Below, one piece after another: positions 16,322 through 22,801 of a stretch of DNA of 27,310 nt. The position numbers and the translations under genes were made by a program. How positions within the stretch are numbered: position 1 is the first letter of the stretch; the number at the start of each line of letters is the position of its first letter. The stretch comes from JANXVY01 sp031365425 (GTDB lineage Bacteria > Pseudomonadota > Alphaproteobacteria > Rhizobiales > Hyphomicrobiaceae). The stretch covers positions 1-27,310 of the forward strand of contig JANLYB010000351.1 of assembly GCA_031365425.1 (NCBI GenBank), written 5' to 3'. The notes under the pieces were generated by a model that made no database searches, was not told the DNA's origin, and was given only the letters and a program-made list of their open reading frames with translations.

Positions 16322-16337
16322 CTAGGAAACATCCTAG
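16322..16337. promoter_or_regulatory. Inverted repeat upstream of the hpxW-like gene
   Basis: CTAGGA (16322-16327) and TCCTAG (16332-16337) form a perfect 6-bp inverted repeat with a 4-base spacer, 80 bp before the hpxW-like start and 40 bp after the regulator stop. It could be an operator or a small hairpin. No T run follows, so termination is less likely. Confidence 0.4.
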
Positions 16338-16416
16338 ATCGACCTCGGACACCGCCGATTGTTCTCTTGCACGCACGGCTCTAGCTTCGCACCATCCTTG
16401 CTGGAGATTAAACGTC

Positions 16417-18009
16417 ATGCGATTGACCCGTCCCCCATGTCGCGCCGAAAATGGAATGGTCGCAACGGCTCATTACTTGGCCTCCACGGCCGCCCTCGAT
16501 ATCTTGAAACGCGGCGGTACAGCGACTGACGCGGCCATCTGTGCCGCGAGTACGATGAGCGTTATCCTGCCTCACATGATCGGCATCGGCGGCGACGCGT
16601 TCTGGCTGATCTACGATGCGCGCTCCAAAAAGGTTCACGCAATCAACGGCAGCGGCGTGTGCGGTCAGGCCATCTCGTGCTCGGACTATGAACGGGAAGG
16701 GCATATTCCGCACCGCGGGCCGCGGTCTGCCATTACCGTCCCTGGCGCCGTTGACAGCTGGCGTCTCGCGCACGAACGCTTCGGCCGGTTGCCGTTGTCC
16801 GAATTGCTTGCCCCAGCCATAAAATATGCGCGCTCTGGTGTTGCCGTCACTGAAGATTTGGCCGCCTGGACCACCGAAGACCGGCAGTGGCTTGCCGCAG
16901 ACCCGGGTGCATCGAAGCTCTTCCTTAACCGAGGCGAGCCCTATCGTGCCGGCGAGCGCTTGACGCAGCCAGCCCTCGCTGAGACGCTGGAAACCATTGC
17001 AAAGCATGGTCCTCGCGCGTTCTACGAGCAAACGGCGCGAAGCATCACTAACTATTTAAAGGAGCAGGGCGGCCTCCTGCGCTACGAGGATTTTAAATCC
17101 TATCGCGCCCGCTGGGTCGACCCAATTTCGAGTTCGTACCGCGGTTATCGCGCGGTGCAATTGCCGCCGCCTTCGCAGGGAATCGCGGGACTGCTGATCC
17201 TCAATTTCCTCAACGGCATCGACTTGAGCAAACTGCCGCCGAATGGCGAGGCTTATTTCCACGCCGTCATCCAGGCAACGAAGTGGGCGTTTGCGCATCG
17301 CGATCGCCATCTCGCCGATCCTTCGTTCGCCGACATCCCGGTCGCGAAATTACTCGATCCCGCAATGTGCGCGGCCGAGCGGCAGTCTTGGCTGGAGGAT
17401 CCTGTAAAGCTGACTGCGACCGAACCAGCAGGAAGCGATACGACGTTCATCAGTATCGCCGACGGTGAAGGCAACGCCGTGGGTCTCGTTCAAAGCCTTT
17501 ATTTCGATTTCGGGTCTTGTGTGGCCGATCCCGGGTCGGGCGTTTTGTTGCAAAACCGCGGAAGCTATTTCTCACTCGATCCCGCGCATCCCAACGTGCT
17601 CGCACCGGGCAAGCAGTCGGCGTCGACGCTGATGTCGGGCATGTTGCTCAAAGACGATCAGCTTTACGCGGTTTACGGCAGCCAAGGTGGCGAGGTTCAG
17701 CCCCAAGCACAAACCGCCTTTATTACCCGTCTCGTCGATTTCGGCTGTGACGTCCAGACGGCACTCGAATCCCCGCGTCTTCTCTACGGCCGTTCCTGGG
17801 GCGACTCGGCAAACAAGCTGTTGCTTGAGGCTACAGCGGGCGAGCAGGTCTTCGCGGACTTGCGCAAGCGCGGGCATCCGGTGGAGCGCGCGGAATGGCC
17901 GTTCCCTCGTATGGGTACAGCACAGGCGATCCGGCTTAAGGGCCCTTGGTCGGACTTCATGGAAGGCGGGGCCGATCCGCGCGGAGAAGGCATCGCAGTC
18001 GGATTTTAA
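16417..18009 (+). CDS. Gamma-glutamyltransferase-family protein, probable oxamate amidohydrolase (HpxW-like)
   Basis: A 530-residue Ntn-hydrolase of the gamma-glutamyltransferase fold. Such proteins cut themselves before a catalytic Thr; here the site is DTTFISIADGEGNAVGLVQS, with Thr342 as predicted nucleophile. The common TTH is TTF here. Later family segments are intact: LAPGKQSASTLMSGML and GSQGGEVQPQAQ, the latter more like HpxW than glutathione-acting enzymes. There is no signal peptide, so the enzyme is cytosolic, unlike classical Ggt. HpxW converts oxamate to oxalate and ammonia in Klebsiella; the assignment rests on fold, cytosolic location and the nearby HpxZ-like gene. A different gamma-glutamyl or amide substrate remains possible. 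GGAG at 16403-16406 supports the start. Confidence 0.82.
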   Translation: MRLTRPPCRAENGMVATAHYLASTAALDILKRGGTATDAAICAASTMSVILPHMIGIGGDAFWLIYDARSKKVHAINGSGVCGQAISCSDYEREGHIPHRGPRSAITVPGAVDSWRLAHERFGRLPLSELLAPAIKYARSGVAVTEDLAAWTTEDRQWLAADPGASKLFLNRGEPYRAGERLTQPALAETLETIAKHGPRAFYEQTARSITNYLKEQGGLLRYEDFKSYRARWVDPISSSYRGYRAVQLPPPSQGIAGLLILNFLNGIDLSKLPPNGEAYFHAVIQATKWAFAHRDRHLADPSFADIPVAKLLDPAMCAAERQSWLEDPVKLTATEPAGSDTTFISIADGEGNAVGLVQSLYFDFGSCVADPGSGVLLQNRGSYFSLDPAHPNVLAPGKQSASTLMSGMLLKDDQLYAVYGSQGGEVQPQAQTAFITRLVDFGCDVQTALESPRLLYGRSWGDSANKLLLEATAGEQVFADLRKRGHPVERAEWPFPRMGTAQAIRLKGPWSDFMEGGADPRGEGIAVGF

Positions 18010-18044
18010 AGAAAAACAATAAAGAGCAATAGGGAGGCGTGATC

Positions 18045-19343
18045 ATGGATCTCATTATTCGCAAGGTACGGATCGCCGACGATAAACCGCTCGTTGACAT
18101 CGGGATCGTTAAGGGACGCATTGACGCCATCGAGGAGCACATCGAGGCGGTTGGCGTGGAGGAAATCGATGCGGCCGGGCGAGCGGCTCTACCCGGTTTC
18201 GTCGAACCACATCTGCATCTGGAAAAGGCGTTGCTTCATCGACGGATGCCGCCGCGCTTTGGAACGCTGGACGAAGCCATCCGCGTCACTGGCATATTGA
18301 AGTCGAAGCAGGATCGGGAAGACGTACTCGACCGGTCCAGGCAGGTTCTCGACATGGCTGTGCGAAACGGGACGACGGCAATCCGTGCGCATCCCGACGT
18401 GGATCCGATCCAGGGTCTCATCGGCGTTGAAACCGCGTTGGTCCTTAAAGACGAATACAAGGATCTGCTCGATCTGCAGATCGTCGCCTTCCCACAGGAA
18501 GGTCTGTTGAAGACAAAAGGCGCGTCTGAATTGATGCGAACGGCACTCGAGATGGGGGCCGACGTGGTCGGCGGCTGCCCTTACAACGAACTCTCCTGGG
18601 ATGACACGAAAGCCCACATCGATGAGGTGTTTAAGCTCGCGACACAGCGCGGATTAGACATCGACATGCATGCAGACTTTGCCGATGACACGCACGATCA
18701 ACGATTCGCCGCCGCACACTACATCGCCACGCAGACACTGAAGCACGACTATCGGGGCCGGGTTACACTTGGCCACGTAACAAGCCTCGGCGCTCTCGAT
18801 CCAGAAGAACTCAAGCCGGTCATCGACCTGCTGCATGAAGCCCAAATCCACATTGTGACTCTGCCCGCAACGGATGTTTATCTCGGCGGCAGGAACGATG
18901 TCGCTAGGCAACGGCGAGGATTGACCCCTGTTCGTGCGCTCAACGCAGCAGGCGTAAACGTCGCCTACTCGTCAAACAATATCCGCAATGCATTCACGCC
19001 ATTCGGAAAGGCCGATCCGCTGCAAATCGGCAATCTGCTCGCCCATCTCGTTCAATTCGGCACGCTTGAGCATCAGGCCGAGATCTTGAAAATGGGAACG
19101 ACGAATGCTGCGCGTGCCATCGGGATTGGCGACACCTATGGCCTTGCTGTCGGCAAACAAGCGGACCTCGTTATTCTGGACACATACCTTGTTGCCGACG
19201 CGCTCCTCGATATCCCGGCACGGCTGTGGGTCGTCAAGAGGGGCAAGATCACTGTCATCACCACCGTCCACTCCAAGATCTGTCGTGGCTGCGGCCATGC
19301 CAGCCACAAAGCTCAAAACAACGTTAGGGAGATCGTGCAATGA
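18045..19343 (+). CDS. Amidohydrolase-superfamily protein, AtzC/cytosine deaminase-like
   Basis: A 432-residue TIM-barrel metal hydrolase whose N-terminus (LVDIGIVKGRIDAIEEHIEA) and core resemble AtzC and E. coli cytosine deaminase CodA. Metal-site positions include His56 and His58 (GFVEPHLHLEK), the AFPQEG loop, His209 (DMHADFADD) and His244 (LGHVTS). Two usual active-site residues appear changed: the Glu of CodA HCDE aligns with Phe212, and the metal-binding Asp of GHDD/ASDN aligns with Asn311 in SSNN. It may therefore be a subfamily with different chemistry. GGAGG seven bases upstream fixes ATG 18045 over a GTG six bases earlier. The stop overlaps the next start as ATGA. The C-terminus has an unusual CRGCGHASH tail. 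Substrate unknown. Confidence 0.82.
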   Translation: MDLIIRKVRIADDKPLVDIGIVKGRIDAIEEHIEAVGVEEIDAAGRAALPGFVEPHLHLEKALLHRRMPPRFGTLDEAIRVTGILKSKQDREDVLDRSRQVLDMAVRNGTTAIRAHPDVDPIQGLIGVETALVLKDEYKDLLDLQIVAFPQEGLLKTKGASELMRTALEMGADVVGGCPYNELSWDDTKAHIDEVFKLATQRGLDIDMHADFADDTHDQRFAAAHYIATQTLKHDYRGRVTLGHVTSLGALDPEELKPVIDLLHEAQIHIVTLPATDVYLGGRNDVARQRRGLTPVRALNAAGVNVAYSSNNIRNAFTPFGKADPLQIGNLLAHLVQFGTLEHQAEILKMGTTNAARAIGIGDTYGLAVGKQADLVILDTYLVADALLDIPARLWVVKRGKITVITTVHSKICRGCGHASHKAQNNVREIVQ

Positions 19344-19885
19344 AGAAACTACCCGCAGAAATCGTCGCGTCGGCACTTGCAGTCACGACGATATTCATAA
19401 CCCTGCTGCCGTATCATTTGCCGCCGTGGGCCATCTTCATAACCTGGGCCGGCACCTTTGCCGCCGGTGGACCGACACGAGAAGTCTTGCGCAAAATTTG
19501 GCCCGCCATGTTTGTTGGCAACATTTTCGCATTCGTCATCGTACTTTGTTTTCGATTTGCAGCGGCGCAACTGGCAGGCCCGGCCTTGATTGCTGCCGAA
19601 TGCGTCATTCTATTCGTACTCAATGCGACGATGATGTCGCTTGGGCGGCTGCCCCTGTTTAGCTTTATCCCAGGAATGTTCTTCGGATTTGCGTCGTACT
19701 TCGCCACCTATTTCGGCGGCTTTGGACCCGTTCCAAAAGATCCGGCTTTCGCCCTCGTTGCCGTCATGGCGATGAATGGACTGGGACCGATCTATGCGTG
19801 GCTGACTGCGCGCTTTGGCGAACATCACCATGCGCGTCATGAGGAAGTCCAGCCGCATCAAATGGCACAGGCGAAGGCGACGTGA
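19340..19885 (+). CDS. DUF1097 domain-containing inner-membrane protein
   Basis: A 181-residue membrane protein with about five or six hydrophobic segments and the DUF1097 pattern: LPPWAIFITWAGTFAAGG near the start and FIPGMFFGFASYFATYFGG in the middle. E. coli YcdZ belongs to the same family; its function is not known. The start overlaps the amidohydrolase stop (ATGA), a sign of tight coupling, so it may move the substrate or product of that enzyme across the membrane, which is inference. The cytoplasmic tail is His-rich (EHHHARHEEVQPHQ) and could bind metal. Confidence 0.83.
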   Translation: MKKLPAEIVASALAVTTIFITLLPYHLPPWAIFITWAGTFAAGGPTREVLRKIWPAMFVGNIFAFVIVLCFRFAAAQLAGPALIAAECVILFVLNATMMSLGRLPLFSFIPGMFFGFASYFATYFGGFGPVPKDPAFALVAVMAMNGLGPIYAWLTARFGEHHHARHEEVQPHQMAQAKAT

Positions 19886-19925
19886 CACTTGCGACGTACC
19901 TACGAGGCAACGCAAACAGTCAAGA

Positions 19926-19951
19926 CTGCCCGGTCGTTTTGAGCCGGGCAG
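19926..19951 (+). terminator. Hairpin between the DUF1097 and hpxZ-like genes
   Basis: CTGCCCGG (19926-19933) and CCGGGCAG (19944-19951) form an 8-bp perfect stem with a 10-base loop in the 158-bp gap. The T run lies in the loop rather than after the stem, so it is a poor intrinsic terminator and may instead protect the upstream mRNA or reduce hpxZ-like expression. Confidence 0.4.
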
Positions 19952-20043
19952 CCGTGGCTGCCGCCGCCGCTTGGTGGGTCGAGGACGAACCCAGATCGGG
20001 AGAGGGAACCGCTCATCATCTTAAGCTTTGAGGATCCGCGCTC

Positions 20044-20421
20044 ATGAAGCTCAACATTCCCGAAGTCGTGGCCGAAGCGACTGCCATGTTCAATCAATAC
20101 GAACAGGCGCTTGTTTCAAACGATATCGCCGTTCTTGATGCGCTCTTTTGGGACCATCCATTCGTTGTGCGCTACGGCGCCACTGAGAACCTATATGGGA
20201 TTGAAGCAATTCGTGCGTTTCGCACAGGCCGCCCAACCGGTGATCTGGCTCGCGCACTCACGCAGACAATTATAACTACATTTGGCCGCGACCTCGCCAC
20301 GGCGAACACCGAGTTCCGCCGTCTGAATTCGGACTCTATGGGCAGGCAGACCCAGACATGGTGCCGGATGCCGGAAGGCTGGCGCATCGTGTCGGCGCAC
20401 GTGAGCTTGCTAGGAAGTTAA
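20044..20421 (+). CDS. HpxZ/AtzH-like protein (DUF3225, NTF2-like fold)
   Basis: A 125-residue single-domain protein that follows the HpxZ/AtzH pattern along its length: MKLNIPEVVAEATAMFNQYE, LVSNDIAVLDALFWDHP, VRYGATENLYGIEAIRAFR, TIITTFGRDLATANTEF and GRQTQTWCRMPEGWRIVSAH. HpxZ belongs to the oxalurate branch of purine/allantoin breakdown in Klebsiella, and its relative AtzH acts on 1,3-dicarboxyurea in atrazine breakdown next to AtzE and AtzG. Those two partners (HpxY and HpxX in the oxalurate system) are not in this window. GAGGAT about 10 bp upstream supports the start. Together with the HpxW-like gene it argues for an oxalurate/oxamate-type pathway; the exact reaction here is unproven. 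Confidence 0.87.
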   Translation: MKLNIPEVVAEATAMFNQYEQALVSNDIAVLDALFWDHPFVVRYGATENLYGIEAIRAFRTGRPTGDLARALTQTIITTFGRDLATANTEFRRLNSDSMGRQTQTWCRMPEGWRIVSAHVSLLGS

Positions 20422-20549
20422 TCGGCAAACGCTCCGACTAAAGACCAGCATTTTTCCATCCGCCAAACCATGCACGTTGCCGTAGCTGCCTAGCTCACGT
20501 GGCGATGATGTAACTTGCCGCCAAAGTCTACCCATGGCACACATGAAAT

Positions 20550-20915
20550 ATGGCGGATCGCTTGCGAAGGCTCATCATTGGCATCGTAACCACGGCTTCT
20601 ATGGTCGTGGCGTCGTTGATTGCGCCGTCATTCGTTCACGCCAAAGTGGCGCCAACCCATGCCGTATCGGCCTCGCACACTGATTCTACCGACGCGATGC
20701 CATGCCACCATGTGCAAAAGCCGAAGCCTCAATGTCCTGGCAACGACTGTCAGGGCTCCCTTGGCTGCCTCGCCAAATGCGCTCTAGCCGTCGCGATGGT
20801 GGCGTCGGACACCATGCCTTCCTTCGAGGTGTGGGCCAACCTTGCGGAACCAGTCCCAACGACCCCAATGGGTGATCGTTTTATTCCGCCCCTTTTGCGA
20901 CCTCCAATCGTCTGA
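20550..20915 (+). CDS. Small secreted Cys/His-containing protein of a copper efflux operon
   Basis: A 121-residue protein with an N-terminal signal or membrane segment (about 8-31, LIIGIVTTASMVVASLIAPS) and a middle part rich in possible metal ligands: PCHH (51-54), then Cys62, Cys67, Cys73 and Cys77 in QCPGNDCQGSLGCLAKC. It ends with a Pro-rich tail (FIPPLLRPPIV). I do not recognise a named family with certainty; small proteins of this kind, CzcI- or CopL-like, often precede metal efflux genes. No strong ribosome site precedes the ATG. It lies 105 bp upstream of the FixH-like gene and is probably the first gene of the operon. Metal sensing or delivery in the periplasm is inference. Confidence 0.7.
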   Translation: MADRLRRLIIGIVTTASMVVASLIAPSFVHAKVAPTHAVSASHTDSTDAMPCHHVQKPKPQCPGNDCQGSLGCLAKCALAVAMVASDTMPSFEVWANLAEPVPTTPMGDRFIPPLLRPPIV

Positions 20916-21020
20916 ACCCCGCCTCTAAAGCGGTCTGTTTGGCTGCGGCGCGTGCCGTGGCTTTGATTGCGTCTGCCGCTGATGGCCGTCGCGAGGTTCA
21001 TGACATCTGGAGACTGATCA

Positions 21021-21425
21021 ATGACATCACGATTTGAGCGTGCCGCCGCGTCGGCCGCCGTTGCTTGCTTTGCTGCATTCAACGTCACAGGAGCGCTTGC
21101 TGGTTCAAAAGACTTTGAATTTCAGCCGGTGGCCGTCGAAGTCAAAAACGGGGATGGCGCGGAATTAGCCGTGCGCCTCATCAACAAGGTGACCGGCAAG
21201 CCGGTTGACGGCGCGGTACTGTTTCGCACGCGCCTCGATATGGCTCCCAACGCCATGGCTGAAATGGAAGCCAAACACGTGGCTCAGACCTCGACCGAGC
21301 CCGGCGTCTACCGCTTCAAGGCCGATCTCACCATGGCAGGTCTGTGGGGGTTGACGATCATGGCTAAGGTGCCGGGTGAACCCGATACCGTCGAAGGCAC
21401 CGTTGTATTCAAAGCCAAGGACTAA
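21021..21425 (+). CDS. FixH/YtkA-like secreted protein of a metal efflux operon
   Basis: A 134-residue protein with a signal peptide (cleavage probably after NVTGALA, residue 27) and one immunoglobulin-like YtkA/FixH domain: DFEFQPVAVEVKNGD, LAVRLINKVTGKPVDGAVLF, EPGVYRFKADLTMAGLWGLT. Proteins of this type are often found directly upstream of cusB-like genes. The Met-rich segment RLDMAPNAMAEMEAKH may bind Cu(I). GGAG nine bases upstream supports ATG 21021. The cusB-like gene starts 5 bp after its stop. A role as periplasmic metal carrier, in place of a missing CusF, is possible but not shown. Confidence 0.8.
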   Translation: MTSRFERAAASAAVACFAAFNVTGALAGSKDFEFQPVAVEVKNGDGAELAVRLINKVTGKPVDGAVLFRTRLDMAPNAMAEMEAKHVAQTSTEPGVYRFKADLTMAGLWGLTIMAKVPGEPDTVEGTVVFKAKD

Positions 21426-21430
21426 CCGCC

Positions 21431-22801
21431 ATGGCCAAGTTCATGCGTTCGGGGATCGCCATCGCGGCAATCCTCGCAATGGCCGTTGCCTCAGCGGCCG
21501 AGCGGAAAGTTCTGTATTGGAAAGCCCCCGGCGGCGAGGCCGAATTCTCGGCGGTGCCGAAGAAGGCCCCTGACGGAAGGGATTACCTGCCCGTCTACGA
21601 AGACCAGGAAGGCGATTTTCAGCGCCCGACGCCACCGCCTGCGCCAAGTGGTGGCAAGGTCAAGTTCTATCGAAACCCGATGGGACTTCCCGATACGTCG
21701 CCGACGCTCAAGAAAGACTCGATGGGAATGGACTACATCCCCGTCTTCGAGGGCGATGGCGACGACGGCAACACGATCAAGCTCTCACCTGCCAAAATCC
21801 AGCGGGCCGGCGTCGAGACCGTAATCGTGCGCAAAATGCCATCGAGCCGAACGATCAAAGCGCCTGGCGTCGTACAGTACGACGAACGACGGATTTCCGT
21901 GGTCTCACCGCGCTTCGATGGCTTCGTTGAGCGGATGGAGCCGATTACAACTGGACAGCATGTCAAAAAGGGTACGCCCCTTGTGACCGTGTTCGGTCAA
22001 GAGCTGCTGAGCCAAGGGTCCCGGCTCATCATCGAGCAAGGACCAGGCTACAAAGGCGACGAGAAGTTTGATCTGCGAACGTTTAAAGGCGAAAGTGGAA
22101 GCGCCATTGGCGCCGCGCGCCGCCTGCGCAATATGGGTGTACCCGACGCGTTCATTGAGCAGATCAAGCGTGAACATCGCGTGCCCGATACGTTCACCGT
22201 TACGGCGCCCATGGACGGCGTCGTGCTTGAACGAAATATCGTCGAGGGGCAGGCCTTCAAAGCTGGCGACGTCGCGTTCAAGATTGCCGATCATTCTGTG
22301 GTTTGGGTCAATGCCGATGTTGCCGAAGGCGACCTGACAGCGCTGCAGCGGGGGCAAAAAGTCAGCGTCACGACGCGAGTTCATCCCGGTCGTACCTTCA
22401 TGGGCGAAGTCGCATTGATCGTGCCGCACCTCATGAAGGAAACGCGCACGGCGCGGGTGCGCATCGAACTGCCTAATCCAGATTTGGCGCTATTGCCTGA
22501 CATGTATACGGACGTCGAGATTGCGACAGGCGGCGGCGAGCCGGTTGTTGCCGTTCCATCCAGCGCTGTAATCGACAGCGGCAATCGTCAGATCGTTTTG
22601 TTGAGTTCAGGCGAGGGCCGTTACGAGCCGCGCGACGTGCGGGTTGGCCGATCCGGCGATGGAATGGTCGAGATTATTTCGGGAATTGCTGAGGGCGAAA
22701 GGGTCGTCGTCAACGGTCTCTTCTTGATCGACAGCGAGAGCAATCTTCAGTCGGCGCTCAAAAGTTTGACCGGTGCGCCTTCCAAGGAGGCACCCCGATG
22801 A
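21431..22801 (+). CDS. cusB: Efflux RND periplasmic adaptor, CusB-like
   Basis: A 456-residue membrane-fusion protein that should link the inner-membrane pump to an outer-membrane channel. After a signal peptide (1-22) come two heavy-metal-binding repeats. The second (about 77-107, FYRNPMGLPDTSP then SMGMDYIPVFEG) is canonical; the first (about 26-57, LYWKAPGGEAEFS then PDGRDYLPVYED) has lost the methionines. The adaptor core follows: barrel-sandwich half (GFVERMEPITTGQHVKKGTP), a short helical hairpin around 205-245, the second half (TAPMDGVVLERNIVEGQAFK), beta-barrel and membrane-proximal domain. AAGGA lies just upstream of the ATG. The stop overlaps the cusA start as ATGA. Confidence 0.92.
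   Translation: MAKFMRSGIAIAAILAMAVASAAERKVLYWKAPGGEAEFSAVPKKAPDGRDYLPVYEDQEGDFQRPTPPPAPSGGKVKFYRNPMGLPDTSPTLKKDSMGMDYIPVFEGDGDDGNTIKLSPAKIQRAGVETVIVRKMPSSRTIKAPGVVQYDERRISVVSPRFDGFVERMEPITTGQHVKKGTPLVTVFGQELLSQGSRLIIEQGPGYKGDEKFDLRTFKGESGSAIGAARRLRNMGVPDAFIEQIKREHRVPDTFTVTAPMDGVVLERNIVEGQAFKAGDVAFKIADHSVVWVNADVAEGDLTALQRGQKVSVTTRVHPGRTFMGEVALIVPHLMKETRTARVRIELPNPDLALLPDMYTDVEIATGGGEPVVAVPSSAVIDSGNRQIVLLSSGEGRYEPRDVRVGRSGDGMVEIISGIAEGERVVVNGLFLIDSESNLQSALKSLTGAPSKEAPR

Noticed and set aside
19926..19951. Strong intrinsic terminator splitting the catabolic cluster
   Set aside because: The stem is good but no T run follows it, so it is kept only as a possible weak terminator or mRNA stabiliser and not as an operon boundary.
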